In this document: positions 1-9,126 of the stretch, one piece after another | Layout of the letters: every line of letters starts with the position of its first letter | How positions within the stretch are numbered: position 1 is the stretch's first letter | From: UBA2882 sp964619485 | GTDB lineage: Bacteria > Bacillota > Clostridia > Lachnospirales > Lachnospiraceae | Assembly (NCBI GenBank): GCA_964619485.1 | Contig: CAZUCI010000003.1 | Span: 1 to 64,000, forward strand | Direction: 5' to 3' | DNA: 64,000 nt | Program-made: the position numbers and the translations under genes | The notes under the pieces: model-generated | The model's input: only the letters and a program-made list of their open reading frames with translations | Database searches by the model: none | What the model was told of the DNA's origin: nothing

Positions 1-132
1 GAGTTTATTTTTTGTCTTTAATTCAACAATACCAACTGTTGTATCAATATTTTTGATGCGGTACAGGGAAACAGAGGATTGAGCTATTTTCTTGAAACTG
101 CCGTAAATGATGAAAATTAGAAGGGATACTAT

Positions 133-1512
133 ATGAAGAAAACCTATGTAATTGATACCAATGTTCTGATTCAGGCACCATATGCCTTTCAGTGCTTTGA
201 GGATAATGACCTTGTCCTTCCACTGGTTGTGCTGGAGGAGCTGGACGGATTAAAAAAGAACGAAGGGGAAAAAAGCTCCAATGCACGTGCTGCAGTAAGA
301 AAGCTTGAGGAATACCGCAATAAGGGAGATCTTCTGAAAGGAGTGAAGCTGGAAAACGGCGGAATGATTCGCATTGAAAAGAACTTTGTGAATATCAAGC
401 TCCCGGAGGATTTGCCGGAGGATAAAGCAGATAACCGTATATTAAGAGTGTGCAAGGGACTTGTCGAGAACAAAAAAGAAAATCAGGAAATCATTCTGGT
501 TACCAAAGATATTGTTCTTCGATTGAAGGCTCAGATTCTGGGCATCAAGGCAGAGGATTTTACAACAGAACAGATAACAGAGGATGATGCTTTATATACA
601 GGCCGATGCGAAGCCTTTATACCGGAGGAGCTGGTAAAGGATTTCAAGAAAAAAGGTATTTCGGTGAAAGAGCTGTATCAGTCTGATGAAGCCGGGAACC
701 GTATCCATGTGGAGCTGGAAGAAAATCAGTTTGTTATCATGAGAGCGGACCAGTCTGAAAAGAAGACATTGCTTGGCAGAGTACAGGGGAAAAAAGTAAT
801 TCCACTTTTATATAAAAAGAGCAAGCCCTACGGTGTGACACCAAGGAATGTGGGACAGTACTTTGTACAGGAGGCGCTGATGATGAATGCCCAGGAGGCT
901 CCTCTCGTAATCATCAAGGGAATGGCTGGAACAGCCAAAACCTTTTACAGCCTGGCTGTCGGAATGGAAAAGGTATACAACCATCCAAATGGAGAATACC
1001 GCCGAATCATTGTCTGCAGACCAAATGCCCAGTTCGATGACGATATCGGCTTCCTTCCGGGAGATGAGAAGGAGAAAATCGCACCGCTTATGCGTCCTAT
1101 CATCGATAATCTGGAGCAGCTGCTTGACACAGATGATAAGAGCCGTTATGAGGACGAGACACTTTTAAATGATAAGATTGTGGAGGTGTTCGAGCGCGAC
1201 ATCATACAGACAGAGGCTTTGAATTTCATCCGGGGCAGATCCATTGCCAAGACCTATCTGATTATTGATGAGGCTCAGAATATGACGCCAAACCAGGTAA
1301 AGGGAATCATAACCCGTGCAGGCCAGGGAACAAAAATCATTCTGCTAGGAGACCCCAATCAGATTGACAAGCCGTTTCTGGATGAAAAAACCAACGGTCT
1401 GAGCTATGCTGCAAAATGCATGAAGGGCAGCTCATTATGCTGGCAGATTACTCTGTCAGAGGAGGAGTGCGAACGGTCCTCCCTGGCAATGGATGCGGTG
1501 AAGAGACTGTAG
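133..1512 (+). CDS. PhoH-family protein with N-terminal PIN domain
   Basis: A 459-residue protein of the PhoH2 type: an N-terminal PIN RNase-like domain (starts MKKTYVIDTNVLIQ, acidic D8) followed by a PhoH ATPase. The Walker A loop GMAGTAKT lies at about residues 263-270 and the Walker B run IIDEAQ at 377-382. PIN-PhoH proteins are thought to couple ATP-driven RNA unwinding to PIN cleavage, but the substrate in this lineage is not known. The start is supported by AGAAGGGA about 9 bases upstream. The gene stands alone; the 296 bases after it hold no clear gene. Both domains and motifs are intact, so the family call is secure and only the physiological role is open. Confidence 0.93.
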   Translation: MKKTYVIDTNVLIQAPYAFQCFEDNDLVLPLVVLEELDGLKKNEGEKSSNARAAVRKLEEYRNKGDLLKGVKLENGGMIRIEKNFVNIKLPEDLPEDKADNRILRVCKGLVENKKENQEIILVTKDIVLRLKAQILGIKAEDFTTEQITEDDALYTGRCEAFIPEELVKDFKKKGISVKELYQSDEAGNRIHVELEENQFVIMRADQSEKKTLLGRVQGKKVIPLLYKKSKPYGVTPRNVGQYFVQEALMMNAQEAPLVIIKGMAGTAKTFYSLAVGMEKVYNHPNGEYRRIIVCRPNAQFDDDIGFLPGDEKEKIAPLMRPIIDNLEQLLDTDDKSRYEDETLLNDKIVEVFERDIIQTEALNFIRGRSIAKTYLIIDEAQNMTPNQVKGIITRAGQGTKIILLGDPNQIDKPFLDEKTNGLSYAAKCMKGSSLCWQITLSEEECERSSLAMDAVKRL

Positions 1513-1791
1513 CCAGGAGCGTAAGGAATAAAAATCAAGAGATTAAGAGATCAAGAGATGCAAAGGTAAAACTGAATCCGGAGAAACATGTAATCACACT
1601 GAATTTACAGATAGACGAAGAAATCTGCACCATGTACGAATACTTTGAAATTTTTCTTGGAAGAATGCTCATGTGCCGAAGAGCAGCCGAACTGCTGGGA
1701 GCAAAGTTTAAACTCACTGCAAATGGAAGCAAAGTTCTGTAGTATAAGTGAAGGCTTTGCAGCGGAAGAAGATTTACCACAGAAAAAAAGC
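1513..1791. other. Intergenic stretch without a recognisable gene
   Basis: Open frames cross this stretch (one begins inside the PhoH gene and ends at 1742), but none has a ribosome binding site or resembles a family I know. A purine-rich patch near 1538-1570 repeats ATCAAGAGAT-like words. I see no terminator. It may be a decayed gene or a long 5' leader for the transporter that follows. Confidence 0.4.
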
Positions 1792-1808
1792 AGGAGGAGA
1801 TGGGATTC

Positions 1809-2669
1809 ATGCAGGGAGTGGAATTCGAACCAATTCTGACAGATTCCAAAAAAGCGGCTCATATTCTGGAACAAAACAGGATTGCCTATGAAGGTGAAAT
1901 TAATCTTAGAGATATCGGCTTTTGCAAAGTGGAGGCCCAGCAGGAATGTCTGACTGGGTCCTTTTGTATTCCCAAGCTTTTGGACATTCAGGGAAGCAGG
2001 TACCGCATCCAGTTTTTCATTACCAATGATAAAATTGTGCTGGTGGATGATGATGAATTTTCAACAAGGCTCATAGCAAGAATAAATCGACGTAAGAGCA
2101 GACAGTTTAAAACCAAGGAGTTTTTCTTTTACAACTTTATTGCTGAATTTATGAATCGTGACCTGGAATATCTGGTTCAGTTTGAAAAAAGACTGATGGC
2201 ACTGGAAGAGGCAATTGTCAATGGACATACTGACAGCTTTCAAAGCAAAATCATGACAATCCGCAGAGAGCTCCTGGTTCTTCGAGGCTACTATGATGAA
2301 ATCATGGATATGGGAAAGGCATTGGAGGAAAACGAGAACGGCTACTTTGCCAAGAAGCAGTTGAAATACTTTGGAACCATCGCAGACCGGGCAGAGCGTC
2401 TGATGAATAAGACCTCACATCTGCTGGAATACGCCGGGCAGGTAAAAGATGCATATCAGGCACAGATTGATGCAAAGCAGAACAGTAACATGCAGTTTTT
2501 GACTGTGATATCCACGATTTTCTTCCCACTGACCCTGATTACAGGCTGGTATGGAATGAACTTTCAGAATATGCCGGAGTTAGCAGAGGGTTACCCCGGT
2601 GTGATTGGATTGAGCATCATTGTAGTTATTGTCTGTGTGCTCTTCTTTAAAATCAAGAAGATACTGTAG
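1809..2669 (+). CDS. corA: CorA-family magnesium/cobalt transporter
   Basis: A CorA-like channel of about 286 residues: an N-terminal cytoplasmic alpha/beta domain, a long helical stalk (roughly residues 110-215) and two C-terminal membrane helices. The family signature YGMNF follows the first helix, with GMN at about residues 249-251, and the protein ends in a lysine-rich tail. It should import Mg2+ as a pentamer. AGGAGG at 1792-1797 sits 11 bases before ATG 1809, so this start is preferred over ATG 1800, which overlaps the Shine-Dalgarno. A hairpin terminator follows at 2735-2767. Confidence 0.9.
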   Translation: MQGVEFEPILTDSKKAAHILEQNRIAYEGEINLRDIGFCKVEAQQECLTGSFCIPKLLDIQGSRYRIQFFITNDKIVLVDDDEFSTRLIARINRRKSRQFKTKEFFFYNFIAEFMNRDLEYLVQFEKRLMALEEAIVNGHTDSFQSKIMTIRRELLVLRGYYDEIMDMGKALEENENGYFAKKQLKYFGTIADRAERLMNKTSHLLEYAGQVKDAYQAQIDAKQNSNMQFLTVISTIFFPLTLITGWYGMNFQNMPELAEGYPGVIGLSIIVVIVCVLFFKIKKIL

Positions 2670-2734
2670 ACAATAGTAATTTGTGCGATAAATTTTTAAT
2701 GAAATATTGGAAAAAGAATAAGGAAATGTAGAAA

Positions 2735-2767
2735 AACGTGATATAATGTAAAGGGTCACGTTTTTTT
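2735..2767 (+). terminator. Rho-independent terminator after corA
   Basis: AACGTGA (2735-2741) pairs with TCACGTT (2756-2762) and is followed by a run of seven T. A-rich sequence precedes the stem, so it may also stop minus-strand transcripts, including read-through from the tracrRNA. Confidence 0.8.
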
Positions 2768-2864
2768 ATTGGGCTTTGAGACATCAATCGAGGGAGTTTT
2801 ATCGGACTGCATTTATGGTAGGATGTTGGTTAGGTACAAAATGAAACGTGCTTAGTTAGGAAAA

Positions 2865-2987
2865 CAAAATAAAAAACTCGCCGAAGCGAGTTCTTTATTT
2901 TCACACACTGTGATGTCGCCGAAGCGACGGTTTGAATAAATTTTTATTTGAACTTATGGTGTAATAATTAAGTATGGTACTTAACTT
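2865..2987 (-). ncRNA. tracrRNA of the type II-A CRISPR-Cas system
   Basis: Read on the minus strand, the RNA begins near 2987 with an anti-repeat (2985 to 2947). That segment holds GTACCATAC, TTACACCAT and TCAAA, each complementary to the CRISPR repeat at 9032-9067. Downstream come a hairpin with a CTTCGG-type turn (2928-2915), a small TCAC/GTGA stem (2914-2901) and a strong terminator hairpin AACTCG/CGAGTT (2892-2875) followed by TTTTTTATTTT. This order matches Cas9 guide scaffolds: anti-repeat, nexus-like hairpin, terminal hairpins. It is transcribed away from cas9. The 5' end is inferred from the promoter; processing sites cannot be read from sequence. Confidence 0.88.
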
Positions 2988-2993
2988 AAATTT

Positions 2994-3022
2994 AATTTAA
3001 TCTTTTTCTTTCAAAAAGTCAA
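2994..3022 (-). promoter_or_regulatory. Promoter of the tracrRNA
   Basis: On the minus strand TTGACT (3022-3017) is followed by a 17-base spacer and TAAATT (2999-2994). A start about 7 bases further on falls near 2987, two bases before the anti-repeat. The promoter lies in the cas9 5' region, so transcription of tracrRNA and cas9 is divergent and overlapping. Confidence 0.75.
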
Positions 3023-3053
3023 TAGCAAAAAACAAAAAGGGAGGAATTAAAAA

Positions 3054-6000
3054 ATGGAGGAGAAGTATTACATTGGACTTGATATGGGAACGGGGTCTGT
3101 CGGATGGGCAGTTACAGATTCAGCATATCACGTTATCAAAAGGCATGGGAAGGCATTATGGGGGATTCGCCTATTTGAGAGTGCATTAACTGCGGAGGAG
3201 AGAAGAACATTTCGTGCATCCAGAAGAAGATTGCAGAGAAGAAAACAAAGAACAGAGCTTCTTCAGGAAATCTTTGCGGAGGAGATTGCCAAGGTTGATA
3301 CCGGATTTTATCAGCGCATGAAAGAGAGTAGATATTGCCCGGAGGATAAACGGGATGAGGAGGGAAAAGCGCCATTTCTGCCATATGCATTATTTGTAGA
3401 TAAGAGCTTAGATGATAAAGATTATCACAAGTCTTATCCAACTATTTATCATTTAAGAAAGGAACTTATTGAAAGTGATGAGCAGCATGATGTCAGACTT
3501 GTATATCTTGCGTTGCATCACATTATAAAGCACAGGGGACATTTTCTATTTGAAGGAAAGGAATTTTCAAGTATTACGGATTTTAGTACAGCATTTGATG
3601 CATTGCTTGAAGCTGCGGATGAAAATGAGATTGATACGGAAGTATTTCAACAGTATCAGGAAAAAATTGAAAGTGTGCTTAAGGATAAAACAAAAGGAAG
3701 AAGTGCAAAGAAAACAGAATTATTTGCAGCCACAGGGGTGAAAAGCAAGCAACTGAAGGCAATGCTGACGATGATAACGGGAGGAACTGTTAAATTAGCA
3801 GAATTGTTTGACGAGGAAGAATTATCAGAAGCCGACAGAAACAAATTTTGTTTTGCAGATAATAGTTTTGACGATTATTCAGGGGAACTGGAGACATTGC
3901 TGGATGAAAGATATAACCTGATTTTGGCAGGGAAAGCAGTATATGACTGGGCTGTTTTAACAGATATTGTTGGAAACTATACCTATCTTTCTGATGCGAA
4001 GGTTGCTGTATTTGAAAAACATAAGAGTGACCTCGGAAAATTAAAGACACTGTTGAAAAGAAATAAGGATCTGTATAATCAGGTTTTTGGAGTGCCGGCA
4101 AAGGGCGAATTTAATTACAGTGCATATATTGGCATGGTAAAGAAAAATGGAAGAAAGCAGCCTCTGGAAAAAAATTGCTCTAAAGAGGATTTTTACGATT
4201 ATCTGAAAAAAATCCTGGTAAAATTACCTCAAAATGAAGAAATTGCTGCCATTTTGAGTGAGATTGAAACAAATACTTTTATGCCCAAACAGGTGATTCG
4301 TGATAACGGAGTTATTCCTTTTCAGTTACACGAAAAGGAACTGAATCGTATTCTGGAAAACGCTGCGAAATATTTACCATTTTTAAGAGAAAAGGATAAA
4401 GATGGAATTAGTAACACAGAAAAAATTAAGGCTATTTTCAGATTTCGAATTCCATACTATGTTGGACCCTTAAACACCTATCATTCCCAAAATGGTGGAA
4501 ATTCCTGGATGGAAAGAAGAGAAGGCGGGGCAATTAGACCATGGAATTTTCAACAAAAAGTAGATGAAGAAAAGAGTGCAGAACATTTTATTCGTCGAAT
4601 GACAAATAAATGTACTTATTTAATAGGAAAAGACGTATTGCCAAAAGATTCCATACTGTATTCTAAATTTATGGTTCTCAATGAATTGAATAATCTCAAA
4701 ATAGATGATGAGCCAGTAAGTGTAGAGTTGAAACAAAAACTATATGAAGATTTGTTTTTGAGATACCGTAAGGTTACTGGAAAAAAACTTAAAGATTATT
4801 TACTGAAAGAGGGAATTATCAGTAAGGAGCAAACACTGTCAGGATTTGATCAGGATTTCAAGGCTTCTATGAAAGCATACCTGGATTTTAAGGAGTTAGG
4901 ATTACTTAATCTTTCCAGGCAGGATATGGATAATATCATCTTAGATATTACTCTGTTTTCAGATGCTAAGAAAATGCTGAGGAAGCGCTTACATAGTAAC
5001 TATCCATTGCTAACGGAAGCACAGGTAAAATCTCTGTCAGAAAAGGCCTATGCAGGATGGGGAGCCTTATCTGGAGAATTTTTGTGTGATATCAAGGCAC
5101 CAGACCCGGAAACAGGAGAAGCAATTAGTGTTATTCAGGCATTATGGCAGACAAATGATAATCTGATGCAGCTTTTAAGTAAAAAGTATCTTTTTACAGA
5201 GTCAATTACAGAGGAAAATGCTAAATTGACAGATGATGAAAAGGTCACCTATGAAACAGTGCAGAACCTTTATGTTTCTCCATCGGTTAAGCGACCGGTA
5301 TGGCAGACAATTCAGATTGTCAATGAAATCGAAAAGATAATGGGATATAAACCTGCACGGATTTTTGTGGAAATGGCAAGGGAGAAGCAGGATTCTAAAA
5401 GAACAGTGTCCAGGAAGAGACAATTGCAGGAGCTGTATGCTGCCTGCAAAAAGGAAGAACCTCAATGGATAAATATGCTGGCTAAGACAGATGATAATAG
5501 CTTAAGAAGCGACAGACTTTATTTATATTACACACAAAAGGGCAGATGCATGTATTCAGGAGAGGCAATAGATCTTGAACAGCTGTATGATACAAACATT
5601 TATGATGTGGATCATATTTATCCCCAGTCAAAGGTTATGGATGACAGCCTTAATAATCGAGTACTTGTTAGAAAGGATTTAAATGCAAAGAAATCAGACA
5701 GCTATCCAGTGCCGGAGGAATATCGTAAAAAGTGTAAACCTTTTTGGGAAATGTTATTACATCAGGGATTTATTACCAAGGAAAAATATAATCGTTTGGT
5801 AAGATCAAGCGGATTTGAGGAAAGTGAGTTAGCCGGATTTATTGCACGACAAATTGTTGAAACCAGACAAAGTACGAAAGCAGTTACAGAGCTGCTTACT
5901 AAAGCATATCCACAGACTGATATCGTATATGCGAAGGCAAATGCTGTCAGTGAGTTCCGTCACGAATTTGATATGTTTAAGGTTCGTGAAATTAACGATT

Positions 6001-7097
6001 ATCACCATGCAAAGGATGCTTATCTTAATATAGTTGTAGGCAATACCTATTACGTTAAATTTACAAAAGATGCCGCATGGTTTGTGCGGAATAATCCCGG
6101 AAGAACCTACAATTTAAGAAGAATGTTTGAAAAAGGTTCCGTTGAGCGAAATGGGGAAGTAGCCTGGATATCACAGGAAAAGGGTACAGAGGAATCCCCG
6201 GCAACTATTTATACAGTGAAAAAGTATATGCAAAAAAATAGTATTCTATTTACAAGAAAACCTTATGAAGTGAGCGGGGGATTATTTGATCAACAGCTAA
6301 TGAAAAAGGGAAAGGGGCAGGTACCGATTAAAAGTGGTACAGATGAGCGATTAAAAAATATTGAAAAATATGGTGGTTATAATAAAGCGAAGGGGGCCTA
6401 TTTCTTTTTGGTAGAATCAGATGGAAAAAAGGGAGTGAAAAAGAGAACATTAGAGGTAATGCCTGCTTATAGAAAGGCAGAGCTGGCACAAAATCAAGAG
6501 ACCTTATTAACGTATTGCAGGGCAGATTTGAGTTTGGTTAATCCACGTATTATTCTGTCAAAAATCAGAATAGATTCATTAATTTGTATTGATGGATTCT
6601 ATGCACATATTTCAGGTAGAACAGGAAATCAAATAAAAATAAAAAATGCTAATCAGCTGATTTTGCCACAGGAAGATGCAAAGGCAATAAAAAAGATCGT
6701 GAAATTTTGTAACCGTCTAGGTTTGGATAAAAGTGCGAAATTATCGGAACAGGATGAATTATCAGAATCCACTATGCTGAGAATATATGATACCTTTTTG
6801 CAGAAAATTCAAGATACGTTTTATGGGACAAGGCTGGCAGCACCCGGAAAGTCATTGGTGGAAGGAAAAGAAGAGTTTATAATGTTAAGCAGGGAGGAAA
6901 AGTGTAAGGTTTTGTATGAAATTCTACATCTGTTTCAATGCAATAGTGGGGCATGTAATCTGTCAACAATAAAAGGACCAGCTCATTCCGGAGTTCTGGT
7001 TATGAACAATGACATAAACATACTTAAGGAAGTTGTTTTATTGAATCAGTCAATAACTGGTTTTTATGAACAGATTATTGATCTTAAAACAGTATGA
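3054..7097 (+). CDS. cas9: Type II-A CRISPR-associated endonuclease Cas9
   Basis: RNA-guided DNA endonuclease of 1347 residues, close to the 1368 of Streptococcus pyogenes Cas9. RuvC-I carries GLDMGTGSVGWAV with D10; the arginine-rich bridge helix follows at about 60-80; RuvC-II has VEMARE with E773; the HNH domain has DVDHIYPQS with H854 and the NNR asparagines; RuvC-III has HHAKDA with H985 and D988. The remainder is the C-terminal PAM-interacting region. All catalytic residues are present, so the enzyme should be active. A GGGAGGAA ribosome binding site precedes ATG 3054. The TGA stop overlaps the cas1 ATG by four bases. The PAM cannot be deduced from the sequence. Confidence 0.98.
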   Translation: MEEKYYIGLDMGTGSVGWAVTDSAYHVIKRHGKALWGIRLFESALTAEERRTFRASRRRLQRRKQRTELLQEIFAEEIAKVDTGFYQRMKESRYCPEDKRDEEGKAPFLPYALFVDKSLDDKDYHKSYPTIYHLRKELIESDEQHDVRLVYLALHHIIKHRGHFLFEGKEFSSITDFSTAFDALLEAADENEIDTEVFQQYQEKIESVLKDKTKGRSAKKTELFAATGVKSKQLKAMLTMITGGTVKLAELFDEEELSEADRNKFCFADNSFDDYSGELETLLDERYNLILAGKAVYDWAVLTDIVGNYTYLSDAKVAVFEKHKSDLGKLKTLLKRNKDLYNQVFGVPAKGEFNYSAYIGMVKKNGRKQPLEKNCSKEDFYDYLKKILVKLPQNEEIAAILSEIETNTFMPKQVIRDNGVIPFQLHEKELNRILENAAKYLPFLREKDKDGISNTEKIKAIFRFRIPYYVGPLNTYHSQNGGNSWMERREGGAIRPWNFQQKVDEEKSAEHFIRRMTNKCTYLIGKDVLPKDSILYSKFMVLNELNNLKIDDEPVSVELKQKLYEDLFLRYRKVTGKKLKDYLLKEGIISKEQTLSGFDQDFKASMKAYLDFKELGLLNLSRQDMDNIILDITLFSDAKKMLRKRLHSNYPLLTEAQVKSLSEKAYAGWGALSGEFLCDIKAPDPETGEAISVIQALWQTNDNLMQLLSKKYLFTESITEENAKLTDDEKVTYETVQNLYVSPSVKRPVWQTIQIVNEIEKIMGYKPARIFVEMAREKQDSKRTVSRKRQLQELYAACKKEEPQWINMLAKTDDNSLRSDRLYLYYTQKGRCMYSGEAIDLEQLYDTNIYDVDHIYPQSKVMDDSLNNRVLVRKDLNAKKSDSYPVPEEYRKKCKPFWEMLLHQGFITKEKYNRLVRSSGFEESELAGFIARQIVETRQSTKAVTELLTKAYPQTDIVYAKANAVSEFRHEFDMFKVREINDYHHAKDAYLNIVVGNTYYVKFTKDAAWFVRNNPGRTYNLRRMFEKGSVERNGEVAWISQEKGTEESPATIYTVKKYMQKNSILFTRKPYEVSGGLFDQQLMKKGKGQVPIKSGTDERLKNIEKYGGYNKAKGAYFFLVESDGKKGVKKRTLEVMPAYRKAELAQNQETLLTYCRADLSLVNPRIILSKIRIDSLICIDGFYAHISGRTGNQIKIKNANQLILPQEDAKAIKKIVKFCNRLGLDKSAKLSEQDELSESTMLRIYDTFLQKIQDTFYGTRLAAPGKSLVEGKEEFIMLSREEKCKVLYEILHLFQCNSGACNLSTIKGPAHSGVLVMNNDINILKEVVLLNQSITGFYEQIIDLKTV

Positions 7098-7969
7098 GCT
7101 GGCGGACGGTAGTGATAAGTCATCGCGCAAAGCTTGACTTACAAATGAATTATCTTGTTGTGCGAAATGAGGAAACAACCAAAATACACTTATCTGAAAT
7201 TGGTACATTGTTAATTGAATCAACAGCAGTGTCTTTGACAGTGAGTTTATTGGCAGAGCTTTCATCACGAAAAATTAAAGTTATTTTTTGTGATGAAAAG
7301 CGAAATCCAAGTTCAGAGCTGGTTAGCTATTACGGAAGCCATGACACAAGTAATAAAGTAAGAACGCAGATTGCCTGGCAATCTCAAAATAAAGAAGTAG
7401 TATGGACTGAGATTATCAGAAATAAAATCTGGCAGCAGAAAGAGTTATTAAGAGAAATGGGAAAGGAGAATGAATCTGCACTTTTGGAATCCTATATTTG
7501 TGAAATGAAATGGAATGATGAGAGTAACAGGGAAGGACATGCTGCCAAAGTATATTTTAACGCATTGTTCGGAATGGATTTTACCAGAAGTGCAGAGAAT
7601 TTGATTAATGCCGCGTTAAATTATGGATATTCCATCATTCTTTCGTGTTTTACCCGGGAAATAGTTGCGAATGGTTATATTACGCAGCTTGGATTATTTC
7701 ATGATAATATGTTTAACCAGTTTAATCTTGCGTCAGACCTGATGGAGCCCTTTAGAATTATAGTTGATCGAAAAGTAAAAAATATGCATATGCTGGAATT
7801 TGAACATCCGGAAAAGATGCAACTTGTAGATCTTTTAAATGAAGAAGTGCGAATAGATGGAAAGATGCAGTATATCAATAATGCAATTAAGATATACACT
7901 CGTAGTATTTTTGATGCATTGAATGATCAGGATGCGGCATTAATCAGATTTTATACATATGAGTTATAG
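7094..7969 (+). CDS. cas1: CRISPR-associated integrase Cas1 (type II-A)
   Basis: Spacer integrase subunit of 291 residues. The metal-binding residues expected for the family are visible at E147 (REGHAAK), H203 (LGLFHDN) and E218 (SDLMEPF), almost the same numbering as S. pyogenes Cas1. It works with Cas2 to insert spacers at the leader end and in type II-A also needs Cas9 and Csn2. The gene overlaps cas9 by an ATGA junction and cas2 by 11 bases, showing one tightly coupled operon. Confidence 0.97.
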   Translation: MSWRTVVISHRAKLDLQMNYLVVRNEETTKIHLSEIGTLLIESTAVSLTVSLLAELSSRKIKVIFCDEKRNPSSELVSYYGSHDTSNKVRTQIAWQSQNKEVVWTEIIRNKIWQQKELLREMGKENESALLESYICEMKWNDESNREGHAAKVYFNALFGMDFTRSAENLINAALNYGYSIILSCFTREIVANGYITQLGLFHDNMFNQFNLASDLMEPFRIIVDRKVKNMHMLEFEHPEKMQLVDLLNEEVRIDGKMQYINNAIKIYTRSIFDALNDQDAALIRFYTYEL

Positions 7970-8279
7970 ATTTATGAGAATAGTGGTCTTTTTTGACTTG
8001 CCTGTATTAACCAATGCTCAGAGGCGTGAGTATACTAAATTTAGAAAATTTCTTTTGAAATCAGGCTTTATTTTTGTTCAGGAATCTGTATATTGTAAAC
8101 TTGTTCTAAATTCGACAGCATCTAATGCAATAGCAGAAAATGTTAGAAAAAACAAACCGACAGAAGGAATTGTTCAGATGTTAACAGTAACAGAAAAGCA
8201 GTATGAAAAGATGGAATTTGTAGTAGGTGAGTCAAAATCAGAGGTGATAGACTCTGATGAAAGGCTGGTGATTTTGTGA
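7959..8279 (+). CDS. cas2: CRISPR-associated protein Cas2
   Basis: A 106-residue ferredoxin-like protein with the conserved first strand RIVVFFDLPV, including the family aspartate. It is the dimeric scaffold of the Cas1-Cas2 integration complex. A start at ATG 7974 (MRIVVFF...) is also possible. It overlaps cas1 upstream, and its TGA stop overlaps the GTG start of csn2. Confidence 0.95.
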   Translation: MSYRFMRIVVFFDLPVLTNAQRREYTKFRKFLLKSGFIFVQESVYCKLVLNSTASNAIAENVRKNKPTEGIVQMLTVTEKQYEKMEFVVGESKSEVIDSDERLVIL

Positions 8280-8947
8280 AATTAGTACATCCAGATTATC
8301 AGTTTCAACTGGAATGTAGAGAAGATGCTGTAGTGGAGTTCATTATAGAGAACCCAATAGCTTACCGCAAAATATTGTGGGATATCCAGGAACAAATGGA
8401 TGGAGCAGAGGGAAGGTTTGTATTGTCGGATGGTGATAAAATTTTATCTATCCGAAAGGAGCTGGAATTTATTGATAATCCCCTGAACTTGGTGGAAGCT
8501 GAGAAAAAAATACTAAATTCGTTTTATACAAAACTGAAGGAACAGATGGTGGATGAAAATCATTATGAAGAGACCTATAAATTAACTGCAGAAATACAAA
8601 AAGTAGTGCAGCAATTGACATTGGATTTCTCATTTGGTGTATCATTCAACCCGGAATTAGATTTAGGAATGATAATTAAAGCAACCGGAATCCAGTTTGA
8701 TTCAATTGGAGAAGATATTGTTAGTCAGATTATTCAACATATGGATATTGTAAATGTTTTGTTGGAGAAAGAAGTTTTTATATTTCACAACCTGAAATGT
8801 TTTCTAACAGACGAGGAGTTGGAACTTTTATACAAAGATATACTGTATAAAAAATATAAGTTGCTTTTGATTGAAAATACAGCTCGTACAAGTCATAATG
8901 TAGAGAAGAGATACATTATAGATGAAGATAATTGTGAAATTTATTGA
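8276..8947 (+). CDS. csn2: Type II-A adaptation protein Csn2
   Basis: A 223-residue protein beginning MKLVHPDYQFQLEC, typical of Csn2, which forms a ring on DNA ends during spacer acquisition. Its presence assigns the locus to subtype II-A. The start codon is GTG at 8276 in a GTGA overlap with the cas2 stop. It is the last gene of the cas operon; the CRISPR leader begins right after its stop. Confidence 0.92.
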   Translation: MKLVHPDYQFQLECREDAVVEFIIENPIAYRKILWDIQEQMDGAEGRFVLSDGDKILSIRKELEFIDNPLNLVEAEKKILNSFYTKLKEQMVDENHYEETYKLTAEIQKVVQQLTLDFSFGVSFNPELDLGMIIKATGIQFDSIGEDIVSQIIQHMDIVNVLLEKEVFIFHNLKCFLTDEELELLYKDILYKKYKLLLIENTARTSHNVEKRYIIDEDNCEIY

Positions 8948-9031
8948 TTTAAAGAAATGCTAACAGCATTTAGCTTGGGTAAAAACACATACAGAGATGG
9001 CATTTATGGATGCTGCATTTTTGAATTTGAG
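8948..9031 (+). promoter_or_regulatory. CRISPR leader with leader-anchoring sequence
   Basis: Eighty-four bases between csn2 and the first repeat. A perfect inverted repeat AAATGCT/AGCATTT lies at 8955-8971. The leader ends with ATTTGAG at 9025-9031, directly against repeat 1. ATTTGAG is the leader-anchoring sequence described for type II-A arrays, which directs Cas1-Cas2 to the first repeat. The integration site therefore looks intact. Confidence 0.8.
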
Positions 9032-9126
9032 GTTTGAGAATGGTGTAAATCTGTATGGTACTCAAGCTACAATCATTAAGTGCTCTAACTTGCCCCTGTT
9101 TGAGAATGGTGTAAATCTGTATGGTA
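9032..9126 (+). CRISPR. Remnant CRISPR array: one repeat, one spacer, truncated second repeat
   Basis: Repeat 1 spans 9032-9067 (36 nt). It begins GTTTGAGAATGGTG and ends GGTACTCAAGC, with inverted termini GTTTGAG/CTCAAGC. The spacer is 9068-9097 (30 nt). Repeat 2 starts at 9098 and matches repeat 1 exactly for 29 nt to 9126, then loses its last 7 nt and continues into coding-like sequence. Repeat length, spacer length and pairing with the tracrRNA anti-repeat all agree with type II-A. The abrupt loss of identity suggests a deletion that removed the older part of the array. Confidence 0.9.

Noticed and set aside
1416..1742. 108-codon open frame overlapping the 3' end of the PhoH gene
   Set aside because: No ribosome binding site, starts inside a well-supported gene, and the product resembles nothing I know; kept only as an intergenic note.
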